From Desulfovibrio sp. (GTDB taxonomy: Bacteria; Desulfobacterota; Desulfovibrionia; Desulfovibrionales; Desulfovibrionaceae): a DNA stretch of 50,481 bases. Location of the stretch: the NCBI GenBank assembly GCA_017454325.1, contig JAFTDG010000071.1, forward strand, positions 1-50,481, in the 5' to 3' direction. Position numbers and translations under genes: made by a program. This document shows positions 38,286 through 47,142 of the stretch, piece by piece. Under the pieces are notes generated by a model that saw nothing but the letters and a program-made list of their open reading frames with translations, was not told the DNA's origin and did not search any database. Position 1 is the stretch's first letter; every line of letters starts with the position of its first letter.

Positions 38286-39236
38286 TTAATTCCATAGTCC
38301 CCGTAATACGGCCCAGCAATGCCCCCGAGGGGTTGCTTGTCGCTGTGCTAAAGCCAAGGCTGTGCCCTGATCAAGCAACAGTGCGCAATCCATATCCTCC
38401 TGATCATCTGCTATTAATGCTTCCTTTTGGCAGGGCACGGCTACACCATTGCGGACGCGCGCCACATCCTCCGTGGATAATTCCACCTTATGCCAGCGAG
38501 GCAATGCCTCCGCAATGGGACGAACATAAGAGGGAAGTATATCGGGATCTGAAACAATCTCCGCCAAATCGCAAGACATTTCGAGACCGAAGGGGTGACT
38601 GAACTCTCGGGTCAGCTCTGTGAGCACGGCTCCACACCCTAGGCGCTTCCCCAAGCTGTGGGCCAGGGAACGTATATAGGTGCCAGAACTACATGTAACC
38701 CGAAAGCGAACAAACGGCAGGCTTACATCAAGCACTTCCGCTTGTAAAATTTGCATACGTTTAACCTTTACAGGCGCGGCAATACCCTTACGTGCCAGCT
38801 TATACAAAGGTTGTCCCTTAAACTTGGCTGCAGAATAAAAGGGTACTGGCTGCTCAGTCAAATCACACCAGGCAGCAATTTCCTGTCGCAGATCTTGCTC
38901 TCGTACATGTTCCCATGCAGACTCTGTTGTTACAACTCCTTCACTGTCCCAGGTATCGGTAGTCTGTCCCAAGCGCAATGTTCCACTGTATATCTTGTCG
39001 CCATCTGCCATCAGATACCCGGAAAGCTTCGTAGCCTGCCCAAGCAGGACCAGCAACACACCTGAAGCCAAAGGATCCAACGTGCCTGCATGTCCAATTT
39101 TTTTTTGTCCCAAGCGCTTTATAGCGGAGACACAACGTGCAGACGTCGGTCCCGATGGCTTATTCAGTACAAGAACGCCATCAAGCTGAGACAATGATGG
39201 CCGCTTCCCTGCACCAGACACATCTTTGGGTCGCAT
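38286..39236 (-). CDS. truB: tRNA pseudouridine-55 synthase TruB
   Basis: About 316 residues from the ATG at 39236; an ATG at 39272 (328 residues) is the alternative. It makes pseudouridine 55 in the T-loop of tRNAs. DGVLVLNKPSGPTS, the catalytic motif GHAGTLDPLASGVLLVLLG (catalytic Asp), YSGTLRLGQTTDTWD, FYSAAKFKGQPLYKLARKG and CSSGTYIRSLAHSLG are all standard, and a PUA-like C-terminus follows. A TTGCAG-N17-TATACT promoter lies so that its start point would be 2-4 bases ahead of the 39272 ATG, which argues for the inner start or for near-leaderless translation. Neither start has a clear Shine-Dalgarno sequence. Confidence 0.94.
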   Translation of the reverse strand: MRPKDVSGAGKRPSLSQLDGVLVLNKPSGPTSARCVSAIKRLGQKKIGHAGTLDPLASGVLLVLLGQATKLSGYLMADGDKIYSGTLRLGQTTDTWDSEGVVTTESAWEHVREQDLRQEIAAWCDLTEQPVPFYSAAKFKGQPLYKLARKGIAAPVKVKRMQILQAEVLDVSLPFVRFRVTCSSGTYIRSLAHSLGKRLGCGAVLTELTREFSHPFGLEMSCDLAEIVSDPDILPSYVRPIAEALPRWHKVELSTEDVARVRNGVAVPCQKEALIADDQEDMDCALLLDQGTALALAQRQATPRGHCWAVLRGLWN

Positions 39237-39281
39237 CTGTATACCAGAACTGTACGCAATACTTGAAAGCATAGAGGAATA

Positions 39282-39310
39282 AGTATAACCACACCGAGCT
39301 AAGGCTGCAA
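39282..39310 (-). promoter_or_regulatory. Internal sigma70-type promoter before truB
   Basis: Minus strand: TTGCAG (39310-39305), 17 bases, TATACT (39287-39282). Spacing is ideal, with 4 of 6 matches in the -35 and 5 of 6 in the -10. It lies in the 67-104-base gap after nrnA and would let truB-rpsO-pnp be expressed independently of the nusA-infB genes. Confidence 0.6.
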
Positions 39311-39339
39311 GTTAAAACAATATCCTCGTTCTAGGGTAA

Positions 39340-40353
39340 CTACAGCCCCTCATTGGCAAGCTCTTGCCCAATGGCTGAAAGCAAATTTGCTTCGGCATCC
39401 TCCATAGTCATGCGGACTGTTCCACCGGAAGCGTTACGGTGACCACCACCACCAAGAAGTGCCGCTGCTGCGCATACATCTACAGTGCCGCTTGAACGCA
39501 GACTGAATTTACAACAGCCCGGCGCATCTTCTCGTAATACAGCTGCCACCTTAACTCCATGCAATTGTCTTAGTTGTTCCACAAAACCTTCCAGATCTTC
39601 TTTATGTGCTCCGGTAGAACGTAAATCGGCTAAAAATATGGGGCAGAAAGCTACTGTGTTACTACGCCTCATTTCGGCACGACACATCAACTCACCCCAT
39701 AGTCGCATGCGGGATAGACTCCAAGAATTGTCCAGCTGTGCTCTTAATGCAGCAAGATCACATCCGTTAGCTACCAAATGCGCAGCAAGATGCAAGACCT
39801 CTGGACTGGTATTGCTATATCGGAAGCCCCCCGTATCAGTGACAAGCCCAAGAGCTACTGCAGTTGCCAAATCTTCCTTGAGGGCTAAGCCCAACGCAAG
39901 AGCTATGTATGCCACAAGCTGTGTCGTAGCAGCACCTTTTGGTTCCACCCAGTTCGCCATTGATCCCATACCTTCACTGCCAAGATGGTGATCAATATTT
40001 ACGCTTTCCAATGCCGACATGAGATTATCCAACTCCGGCCCCAGGCGGTGTGATTCACTGCAATCCAGAAATAAGGCGCACCTGGGTTCAAACGGAAGAT
40101 GTGCCAGCTTCGTAACTACTGGGCCTGGCAAAGGTATAAATGATAAATTTAATGGCACCCTGGGAGTAACATAGATGAATGCTTCCTTTCCAAGCGCACG
40201 CAACATATAGCCTGCAGCTGCCACAGCCCCAAAGGCGTCACCATCTGGATTTGCATGCGCAGCAATGAGCACTCTGTCCATTTTACGCACGGTCTCTGCT
40301 ATATGTTCCGCCACTTCTCGATAGCGTTCTGGTATAAGCTCACTCTGCTGCAT
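39340..40353 (-). CDS. nrnA: DHH/DHHA1 family nanoRNase / pAp phosphatase (NrnA-like)
   Basis: 337 residues from ATG at 40353, which overlaps the end of ylxP by 14 bases; an upstream in-frame start at 40374 lies deeper in ylxP. It hydrolyses short oligoribonucleotides and 3'-phosphoadenosine-5'-phosphate. The DHH domain has HANPDGDAFGAV (motif I), LFLDCSES (motif II Asp), NIDHHLGSEG (the DHH motif) and LVTDTGGFRYSNTSPEVL (motif IV). The DHHA1 part ends with LGGGGHRNASGG, the RNA-binding GGGH motif. It acts with PNPase encoded downstream, finishing RNA decay. Its place between infB/ylxP and truB is conserved in many bacteria. Confidence 0.93.
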   Translation of the reverse strand: MQQSELIPERYREVAEHIAETVRKMDRVLIAAHANPDGDAFGAVAAAGYMLRALGKEAFIYVTPRVPLNLSFIPLPGPVVTKLAHLPFEPRCALFLDCSESHRLGPELDNLMSALESVNIDHHLGSEGMGSMANWVEPKGAATTQLVAYIALALGLALKEDLATAVALGLVTDTGGFRYSNTSPEVLHLAAHLVANGCDLAALRAQLDNSWSLSRMRLWGELMCRAEMRRSNTVAFCPIFLADLRSTGAHKEDLEGFVEQLRQLHGVKVAAVLREDAPGCCKFSLRSSGTVDVCAAAALLGGGGHRNASGGTVRMTMEDAEANLLSAIGQELANEGL

Positions 40354-40636
40354 ATATCTCCACCTGGCTGCCAACCATTTCTTCTGGGCACACGGCTTCC
40401 ATCATCAAGGCACACTTGTCCATACGACTACGTAAGTGGTTCTCATTATTGGAGATAGAAACCACAGCAAGTCGCAAGAGGGTCAGACTGTCTTCAGTCC
40501 CAGCTTCAGCAATAGCAACATTGAACTTGTTTCTGACCTTCTGCTTCAGACTGTTTGCCACGCGACGTTTCGCCTTAAGGTTGTCATTGCCATCCAGACT
40601 GAACTCTACAGTCAGTACTGCTAGGCACATACCCAT
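40340..40636 (-). CDS. ylxP: DUF503 family protein (YlxP-like)
   Basis: 98 residues from ATG at 40636, with GAGG 6 bases upstream. The sequence CLAVLTVEFSLDGNDNLKAKRRVANSLKQKVRNKFNVAIAEAG followed by LAVVSISNNENHLRSRMDK matches DUF503, a small ferredoxin-like-fold family of unknown role encoded next to infB and rbfA in many bacteria. Its position 63 bases after infB fits. The following gene nrnA starts inside its 3' end (14-base overlap). RbfA, usually here, is not seen. Confidence 0.87.
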   Translation of the reverse strand: MGMCLAVLTVEFSLDGNDNLKAKRRVANSLKQKVRNKFNVAIAEAGTEDSLTLLRLAVVSISNNENHLRSRMDKCALMMEAVCPEEMVGSQVEIYAAE

Positions 40637-40699
40637 GCAGGACCTCGCTAATATCAAATGCCCTACTACAGAATGCTCCCTACCACATTGTGTGGCATA

Positions 40700-43522
40700 T
40701 TATAGTGTCGCCGCTTCTTCAACAGTTTCAAAGGCTTCTATAATATCCCCTATCTTGATATCGTTAAAATTCTCCAGCCCCACACCACACTCATTACCCT
40801 TAACGACTTCCTTGGCATCATCCTTGAATCTTTTAAGGGATGCTATCTTGCCTGTGTAGACCACCACTCCCTCTCGTAGCAAACGCACCCCTGCATTGCG
40901 TACGATCTTTCCATCTGCCACATAGGAACCGGCAATAAGGCCAACCTTAGGCACATTAAACGTTTCGCGCACTTCAACCTGTCCGAGATAGACTTCTCGT
41001 TGAACGGGGGCCAGCATACCAGCCATGGCATTTTTGATATCGTCAACCAACTTGTAGATGATGTCATAAAAACGGATATCTACATTTTCGCGCTCTGCCA
41101 CATCCTTGATCTTTGCTGTTGGTCTGACATTGAAACCTATAATAATGGCTTGTGATGCCGAGGCAAGCAAGATATCAGATTCTGTGATGGCACCAGTGCC
41201 TCCATGCACTACGCCGATACGCACCTTTTCTGTACTTTGTTTATTCAAGGCTTCAATTATGGCTTCTAAACTGCCCTGCACGTCAGCCTTAACCAAAAGA
41301 TTAAGGGTCAGAGTCTCCTGCTCCACTAAACGCTGAGACCATGTTTCCAATGTAACTCTTGATTCTGTGGCCAATTCACGTTCACGTTGCTTTGCAGCAC
41401 GGGCATCTGCTATACGGCGAGCAACTTTCTCATCCTCTACCACAAAAAATTCCTCACCTGCCTCAGGCACTCCCTCAAAGCCTTGAACTTCCACAGGCAA
41501 AGAAGGGCCTGCCTCCTTGACCTTCTTGCCTTGGTCATTCATCAAAGCGCGAGCACGGCCAGAAAAAGTTCCGCAGACAAAATTATCTCCCTGATGCAAC
41601 GTACCTTCCTGAATAAGTACCGTCGCAACCGGTCCACGGCCTTTGTCCAGCTTTGCCTCAATAATATGGCCTCGTGCAGGCTTGTCTGGATTCGCCTTGA
41701 GTTCCATAATTTCAGACTGCAGGGCCACCATCTCCAGCAATTCATCCAATCCCATGCGGGTTTTGGCAGAAACTCGAGCAACAATAGTATCACCACCCCA
41801 GTCTTCTGCTTGTAGGCCTAGCTCTGCCAATTCACGCAGCACACGGTCTGGGTCAGCGCCTGGTTTGTCCATTTTATTCACGGCCACCATAATGGGTACC
41901 CCAGCGGCCCTGGAGTGATTGATAGCCTCCCGTGTTTGCTCCATCACTCCGTCGTCGGCAGCCACCACAAGAATTACCAGGTCCGTCACTTGCGCACCAC
42001 GAGCCCGCATTGCGGTAAAAGCTTCGTGACCGGGTGTATCAAGAAAGACAATTTCTCCGCGCTTTGTTTTCACATGATAGGCACCAATATGCTGCGTAAT
42101 ACCGCCCGCCTCGCCGCTCGTGACATTAGATTTACGAATGGCATCGAGAAGAGAAGTCTTTCCATGATCCACATGCCCCATAATAGTGACAACAGGGGGG
42201 CGAGGCTTAAGACTTTCTGGAGCATCTGTTTCCTTAGGCAGCAGATAGTCATCCTCTGAAAAACCGACTTTCTCAACTTCATAGTCGAATTCCGCAGCAA
42301 CCAGAGTAGCGGTATCAATATCCAAAGCCTGATTGATAGTTGCCATCACACCGAGGTTAAAAAGTACCTTAATAATCTCGTTGGCTTTGAGACCCATCTG
42401 ATGAGCCATATCTGCTACGCGAATCGCTTCTGTAATACGAATTTTACGCTTTGCCGCTTTGAGTGGTTGCGTAACCTGAGGAGCTGGGATGGGTTTATTG
42501 GGCTTACGCCGTCCTCGGTTACTACGATTTAAACGCGCATTGTCGTCGTCATCCATTCCATGGCGACCAAAGTCACCCTGCTGAAAATCCACTGTACGAC
42601 GACCCTTATTGCGTTTTTTCTTACTTTGCCCATCACGGCTGTCACCTAGAGCGGGTGCAGGCTGTTGTACATAACCGCCTGCCCCCCCCATACGACTACT
42701 GGAAAGAGAACGCCCCCCAGATCGCCCTCCTCCGCCACCTGATCTTGAAGGACGTCCAGAGTTTTCACGAGGGGTAGCATCTCTGCTCTCGCCATAACGA
42801 GGTGTACGGGCGTTGCGCGAGGGCCCCTGAACTGGTCTTGAAATAACTCGAACTTGTGGGGTTATTGTTTCGATCTGCGGTGTTGTTTCGCTAAGATCAG
42901 CTATTTCTAATACTTCAGGCGCTTGTACGGGCAGAATTGGTGCAGAAGAAGTTCCTTCAGGCTCTGCTGAAGCATCAGGAGCGATCAATCGAGCAGACTT
43001 GGACGGTTTCTCCTGAGCTACCGGAGCTTCCTCAGCCGTTATATTTTCTTCAGCGGATTCTGTAATGTCGGTAGTAGCTTCTACCGTATGATGTTCCGCA
43101 TCAGCATGGACATCCTGCTGCTCAATGGTAGTAGGAGGTTGTTCCTCTTCGGGACGTCGAATGACCCGTGCTGTAGGTTCTTCAAACGACTTTTCGTCAC
43201 TAATCCCAGGTTCCTCCATTTTACGCACTGTAGCTTCCAACGGCTCTGAATCACCCAATGAAGGAGCAGCAACGACATCTTCCTTTGGGTGTGATTCCTT
43301 ACGACGACGGCGAACAATGACGCTAGGATGAGAAGCTCGGTCTTCTTCAGCCTGCTTTAACATCATAAAATGCTCGCGCAAACGGGAGGCTTCCTCCAAG
43401 GTTACTGACCCCTGAGTCGTTTTAACTGGCAAACCGAAGCTCTGCGCGACCCTTAGAACTTCCTTGGGGTCCTGAGAGAGATCACTCCCCAGTTCTTTAA
43501 TCTTAATTCTGTCTTCACTCAT
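40700..43522 (-). CDS. infB: Translation initiation factor IF-2
   Basis: 940 residues. The GTPase that places initiator fMet-tRNA on the 30S subunit and joins subunits. N-terminal IF2_N-like helix bundle ([29 protein letters not shown]), a long low-complexity Glu/Pro/Arg/Gly-rich linker (about 60-350), a second IF2_N motif ([34 protein letters not shown]), the G domain with GHVDHGKT (about 448), DTPGHEAF and NKMD (about 550), then domains II, III and the C-terminal fMet-binding domain ([35 protein letters not shown]). The Gly/Arg-rich tract contains [11 protein letters not shown]. The start overlaps the ylxR stop by ATGA. Confidence 0.97.
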   Translation of the reverse strand: MSEDRIKIKELGSDLSQDPKEVLRVAQSFGLPVKTTQGSVTLEEASRLREHFMMLKQAEEDRASHPSVIVRRRRKESHPKEDVVAAPSLGDSEPLEATVRKMEEPGISDEKSFEEPTARVIRRPEEEQPPTTIEQQDVHADAEHHTVEATTDITESAEENITAEEAPVAQEKPSKSARLIAPDASAEPEGTSSAPILPVQAPEVLEIADLSETTPQIETITPQVRVISRPVQGPSRNARTPRYGESRDATPRENSGRPSRSGGGGGRSGGRSLSSSRMGGAGGYVQQPAPALGDSRDGQSKKKRNKGRRTVDFQQGDFGRHGMDDDDNARLNRSNRGRRKPNKPIPAPQVTQPLKAAKRKIRITEAIRVADMAHQMGLKANEIIKVLFNLGVMATINQALDIDTATLVAAEFDYEVEKVGFSEDDYLLPKETDAPESLKPRPPVVTIMGHVDHGKTSLLDAIRKSNVTSGEAGGITQHIGAYHVKTKRGEIVFLDTPGHEAFTAMRARGAQVTDLVILVVAADDGVMEQTREAINHSRAAGVPIMVAVNKMDKPGADPDRVLRELAELGLQAEDWGGDTIVARVSAKTRMGLDELLEMVALQSEIMELKANPDKPARGHIIEAKLDKGRGPVATVLIQEGTLHQGDNFVCGTFSGRARALMNDQGKKVKEAGPSLPVEVQGFEGVPEAGEEFFVVEDEKVARRIADARAAKQRERELATESRVTLETWSQRLVEQETLTLNLLVKADVQGSLEAIIEALNKQSTEKVRIGVVHGGTGAITESDILLASASQAIIIGFNVRPTAKIKDVAERENVDIRFYDIIYKLVDDIKNAMAGMLAPVQREVYLGQVEVRETFNVPKVGLIAGSYVADGKIVRNAGVRLLREGVVVYTGKIASLKRFKDDAKEVVKGNECGVGLENFNDIKIGDIIEAFETVEEAATL

Positions 43523-43764
43523 GGTTTACCCCCCTTGCTCCGCGCTCCGGGCCTATACTTGACAAATCGGGCCGCACAGACAGGATCGGGACACACATAC
43601 CAGCCCCTGCCCGGTCTGGTTTTTCCAACATCAATAATCAAAAAGCCTTCTGCATTCAGCACGTAACGATGCAGACTATCCTTGGGAAAGCGACGGCGAC
43701 ACACAACACACATGCGTATTGGCCCTCGGCTTGCCAAGGTGGTGTCTACTTCAGACTTTTGCAT
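43519..43764 (-). CDS. ylxR: YlxR family RNA-binding/nucleoid-associated protein
   Basis: 81 residues from ATG at 43764, which overlaps the nusA stop by 14 bases and has GGGAG 10 bases upstream. [21 protein letters not shown]...[18 protein letters not shown] is the YlxR (DUF448) signature with two Cys pairs, a small fold conserved between nusA and infB. A longer reading from 43914 lies inside nusA. It is co-transcribed with both. Confidence 0.92.
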   Translation of the reverse strand: MQKSEVDTTLASRGPIRMCVVCRRRFPKDSLHRYVLNAEGFLIIDVGKTRPGRGWYVCPDPVCAARFVKYRPGARSKGGKP

Positions 43765-45097
43765 CCTCGTTTTTGCTCCCACCGTTTTCCTCTCTGTTAC
43801 TGCTATCTTCAGTAGCATGCTTGAATACACCCACTGCAGAAGATTCTGGTTCATCTTCCACAACGGGGGCGAGGAAATTGATAGCCGAGCGCAAATCTGC
43901 GATACGTGCAGCACTAATTGTCAATTTGTCAGCCAGCTCCTCATCTGAAGCTGTCCGCAACTTATCAAGCGAAGAATATCCGGCTGCCAACATAGCTTCT
44001 ATGGGAATTTCAGCCACACTTGCAACCTGTTCGAGTCCATGCCCGATGGCATTGATCTCGTTGTAGCGGGTCTCAGTAAAGATATCGACCTTCCATCCCA
44101 ACAATCGCGCAGCCAGTTTGACGTTTTGTCCTTTACGACCGATAGCGTTAGTGAGCTGATCGTCTGGCACAATGACTTCGAGCAGATTTTCTTCCTCATC
44201 CACTACTATACGAGACACCAATGCCGGTGCAAGAGCATTACGCGCATACGTGGCGATATCGGGACTCCAAACCACAATATCAATGCGTTCCCCGTGGAGC
44301 TCCTGTACAATATTCTGAATACGTGAACCGCGCACCCCCACGCAGGCTCCCACGGGGTCCACATCGCGTTCGCGTGACAGTACAGCCACCTTGGCTCTTG
44401 AGCCTGGGTCACGTGCCACACCCATAAATTGCACAACGCCATCGTCCACTTCAGGAACTTCCCGACGAAAAAGCGCTGCCATGTAATCACGATGTGCACG
44501 AGAAATAACTACCTGCGGACCGCGACCTTCAGAACGCACTTCAATAATCAAAGCCTGTACGCGGTCACCCCGTTTATAATGTTCACGCGGAATTTGCTCC
44601 TCACGCGGTAAAATAGCTTCTGTACGGCCGAGATTTACCACCCAGCCCCCCTTGTCACGCCGCTGCACAATGCCAGAAACGATTTCTCCTACACGGTCTT
44701 TATACTCATTATAAATAATTTCCTGTTCGGCATCACGCATACGCTGGATGATCACCTGCTTAGCTGATTGCGCCGCAATACGCCCAAGGTCTTCGACACG
44801 GACACGAAAACCCATTTCATCATCCAACTGTACCGAAGGATCATGTTTACGCGCCTCGGAAAGCTCTATCTGCATATCTGGATTAGCGACATCGCCATCT
44901 TCCATGACAATTTTAAATTGGTAGATTTCAATGTCACCGGTTTCGTCGTTGTAAGACACCTCTATATCCATGTCCTCGCTGAAACGACGCATCACCGAGG
45001 TGCGAACAGCCTCTTCCAGCGTGGCAACAAGCATGTCGCGGTCAAGACCTTTATCTTTGCTTATCTGATCAATGGCCTTTTTAAGTTCGAGATTCAT
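43751..45097 (-). CDS. nusA: Transcription termination/antitermination factor NusA
   Basis: 448 residues. It binds RNA polymerase and nascent RNA to modulate pausing, termination and antitermination. N-terminal domain (MNLELKKAIDQISKDKGLDRDMLVATLEEAV...), S1 domain (GEIVSGIVQRRDKGGWVVNLGRTEAILPREEQIP, about 133-167), KH1 (VGVRGSRIQNIVQELHGERIDIV) and KH2 (IGRKGQNVKLAARLLGWKVDI), plus a C-terminal helix-hairpin-helix stretch (IPIEAMLAAGYSSLDKLRTASDEEL) and an acidic tail. GGAGG precedes the ATG by 5 bases. It is 87 bases after rimP. Confidence 0.96.
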   Translation of the reverse strand: MNLELKKAIDQISKDKGLDRDMLVATLEEAVRTSVMRRFSEDMDIEVSYNDETGDIEIYQFKIVMEDGDVANPDMQIELSEARKHDPSVQLDDEMGFRVRVEDLGRIAAQSAKQVIIQRMRDAEQEIIYNEYKDRVGEIVSGIVQRRDKGGWVVNLGRTEAILPREEQIPREHYKRGDRVQALIIEVRSEGRGPQVVISRAHRDYMAALFRREVPEVDDGVVQFMGVARDPGSRAKVAVLSRERDVDPVGACVGVRGSRIQNIVQELHGERIDIVVWSPDIATYARNALAPALVSRIVVDEEENLLEVIVPDDQLTNAIGRKGQNVKLAARLLGWKVDIFTETRYNEINAIGHGLEQVASVAEIPIEAMLAAGYSSLDKLRTASDEELADKLTISAARIADLRSAINFLAPVVEDEPESSAVGVFKHATEDSSNREENGGSKNEDAKV

Positions 45098-45184
45098 GAC
45101 TGCCTCCGACCACCGCGTACGGCGGCGTAGAAAATCGCAATTGCGGCTTTACTTATTTGTCAAGCCATCAACTCAATGTCGATG

Positions 45185-45883
45185 CTAACTGCGTTGTTTT
45201 TTTCTGCTATTGCCTTTCATCTTGGAAGATGAAATTCGTTTTCCTGGCTTTTGCGGCTGTTTGAAAATATACATACGCATAGCCTTGCGCACAGTATTCC
45301 AAGGGATCCGCACCAAAGAAGCGTCTTCCAATGATACGTTACCTTCAGATGATACAGAAGCCGGGGCCAAAATAAATGCATCTTCTTCCACTGCCTGTAG
45401 CGTGCCGCGCAAAATACGACGCGGCATTTCCGTTCCCTCTCTGGCTGTGCTTATAGGGGCAAGCAGGCGAACCTCCATCATGTCACCAAGATATGGATGC
45501 ATTTGGGCAAGTGAAAAAAACTGCCGCGTTAAACCAGGGGTAGAAACCTCCAAAACATATGGCTCGAGAAAACAATTTTCCACCTCAAGAGCCAATCCTA
45601 GGTGACGAGAAATCTCCTCACACTGATCCAGTGTTGCAGAATAACATGCTGAAGATGTTTTTTCTGCCACAAAAATGCCGTCATTATCACTATCCGCCGG
45701 AAGAATACATGTTCCCCCTGTACCGTCACAGCTGGAAGCAGCACACCCTGGCACATCAACAAATATACGCAATACCGTGCGACCAGCACGAACAATTTCT
45801 ATTCCCCACACAATAAGCCCCAGGGAAACGGCAACAGGTTCTACCAACCGTTGAATGATTTCTTTAAGGGCATCATCATCCAT
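45185..45883 (-). CDS. rimP: Ribosome maturation factor RimP, with a Cys-rich insertion
   Basis: 232 residues, longer than the usual 150-175. It assists 30S subunit assembly. The opening IIQRLVEPVAVSLGLIVWGIEIVRAGRTVLRIFVD and the centre TLDQCEEISRHLGLALEVENCFLEPYVLEVSTPGLTRQF are the family motifs (VSSPGL-type). Between them, at about residues 46-82, about 35 extra residues replace the short loop normally linking strand and helix; the insert holds four Cys (47, 52, 59, 80) and Ser/Gly/Asp-rich stretches. The C-terminus is a Lys/Arg/Ser-rich tail (about 210-232). It is the first gene of the nusA-infB block. AAGGA lies about 10 bases ahead of the ATG. Confidence 0.92.
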   Translation of the reverse strand: MDDDALKEIIQRLVEPVAVSLGLIVWGIEIVRAGRTVLRIFVDVPGCAASSCDGTGGTCILPADSDNDGIFVAEKTSSACYSATLDQCEEISRHLGLALEVENCFLEPYVLEVSTPGLTRQFFSLAQMHPYLGDMMEVRLLAPISTAREGTEMPRRILRGTLQAVEEDAFILAPASVSSEGNVSLEDASLVRIPWNTVRKAMRMYIFKQPQKPGKRISSSKMKGNSRKKQRS

Positions 45884-45975
45884 AATGCTGAAACATCCTT
45901 AAAAAAACGGAATGTGACCCCAAGCCTGCTAACTATGCAGGCGAGCCTGATGGGCATCCTTATTGTCACAGGGAC

Positions 45976-46005
45976 AAAAAAAAGGGGGCCCGTTCAGGCC
46001 ACCCC
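45976..46005 (-). terminator. Intrinsic terminator ahead of rimP
   Basis: In minus-strand RNA GGGGTGGCC (46005-45997) pairs with GGCCCCC (45990-45984) with one bulge around a 6-base loop, followed directly by eight T (45983-45976). It ends the speB-deacetylase transcript and isolates the rimP block. Confidence 0.85.
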
Positions 46006-46033
46006 GCAGGAAACTGGTTCCGCATCAGGATGT

Positions 46034-46059
46034 AGTGGCTGACAATAATGTCAGCCACT
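46034..46059. terminator. Perfect 11-bp hairpin after the deacetylase gene
   Basis: AGTGGCTGACA (46034-46044) pairs without mismatch with TGTCAGCCACT (46049-46059) over a 4-base loop, with no T-tract on the minus strand. It precedes the terminator at 45976-46005 in the same transcript and probably protects the 3' end or assists termination. Confidence 0.6.
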
Positions 46060-46128
46060 TTGGATGGATATCCATATATTGTTATGACACTTATGTCAAG
46101 AGGGCATCTGCAATACCATATATTTCTT

Positions 46129-47142
46129 TCAATCTCCCATAAAAGGTGTACGTAAACCAGTACCATCTACACCAAAACAGCCATCTAATTGTTTATTATC
46201 ACCAGGATATCTAAAGTACCCATCCATACACATAACTGGAGTACCCATGCGTAGTAGCGTACTGACTGTAGTAAAGCGATAGCCCTGGGCCTGCAATAAC
46301 GTCACCACTTCACGTAACAGCTGTGCCGTGCCGCGGGGAACGCGATTCGCGTGAAAAAGCAGAATAGAACCCTGCCTAACTTGATCGACTACCCAACGAG
46401 CTGATTTTTTGGCCTGCATAGGCCTGCTGTTGTCACCAACTTCGGCCACTACATCCCAGAGTATTACTCGCATTCCCAAAGAGGACAATGTTTTTAACGC
46501 AGCGGGTGTACATCTTCCATAAGGCAAACGAAAAAGGGTCGGCACCGGTGCGATGTTGGGCACGGGCATTCCCCTCATTTCTGCCTGACGTAATACTTCT
46601 TCACGTAACAACTCATACTGGGCCTGCGTCCACAACACCTGGGCTCGCAAACCACTGCTCGAAAGTAACGCACAGTTACCGTGGGTCCATGCATGGTTAC
46701 CGATTTCAAACAATGGTTCGTTCATAATCTGCAAAACACGACGAGCGTGGGTACGCATCCATTTCCCACCCATGAACAGCGTGGCCGGAATCTTTTCCTC
46801 ACGCAAGAAGTTGAGAACGTCCATATCACAACCGGTCGTCACTGTAGCAAGCTCACACATGTCAAAAGTCAGGGCGACTATTTTTTCCTCATTACCAATA
46901 GATACTCGCCTGATGGTTCCAACCATGTGCTCTTCCAGTGGAGGTAACAGCATGCTGGGCTCCCGACGGTCTGGAGGACGGGCATCATTGGGAAGCATTT
47001 TTCTTTCATCCCAAGGATCTGCTTTCCAAGATGATTCAAATGCAAATGCTGTATCATGTACAACAGAAAAAAACAGAGAATACAACAAAAGCAACCAGAA
47101 CCTGAAAAAAGTATTCTGTCTCGTTATACCACTCTCTAACAT
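46129..47142 (-). CDS. Secreted polysaccharide deacetylase family protein
   Basis: 337 residues. An N-terminal signal or anchor (FFRFWLLLLYSLFFSVVHDTAFAF, about 12-35) directs it to the envelope. The NodB domain shows IVALTFDMCELATVT, HAWTHGNC (HxxxH, metal ligands), LFRLPYGRCTPAAL, ILWDVVAEVGDNSRP and SILLFHANRVPRG (catalytic His). The usual TFDD is TFDM here, so the metal-binding second Asp is replaced and CE follows; related envelope deacetylases with TFDxC also occur. Its substrate is an N- or O-acetylated glycan, perhaps peptidoglycan. The C-terminus continues with a Cys-containing tail (CMDGYFRYPGDNKQLDGCFG). It starts 7 bases inside the end of speB, so translation is coupled. Confidence 0.85.
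   Translation of the reverse strand: MLESGITRQNTFFRFWLLLLYSLFFSVVHDTAFAFESSWKADPWDERKMLPNDARPPDRREPSMLLPPLEEHMVGTIRRVSIGNEEKIVALTFDMCELATVTTGCDMDVLNFLREEKIPATLFMGGKWMRTHARRVLQIMNEPLFEIGNHAWTHGNCALLSSSGLRAQVLWTQAQYELLREEVLRQAEMRGMPVPNIAPVPTLFRLPYGRCTPAALKTLSSLGMRVILWDVVAEVGDNSRPMQAKKSARWVVDQVRQGSILLFHANRVPRGTAQLLREVVTLLQAQGYRFTTVSTLLRMGTPVMCMDGYFRYPGDNKQLDGCFGVDGTGLRTPFMGD

Noticed and set aside
42650..42800. Repetitive GC-rich tract within infB
   Set aside because: It encodes the Gly/Arg/Ser-rich linker usual in IF-2 of this lineage, in frame and without nucleotide-level repeats suggesting an insertion.
43519..43914. Longer YlxR reading from 43914
   Set aside because: The added 50 residues are out-of-frame nusA sequence; the ATG at 43764 has a ribosome binding site and gives the standard YlxR length.
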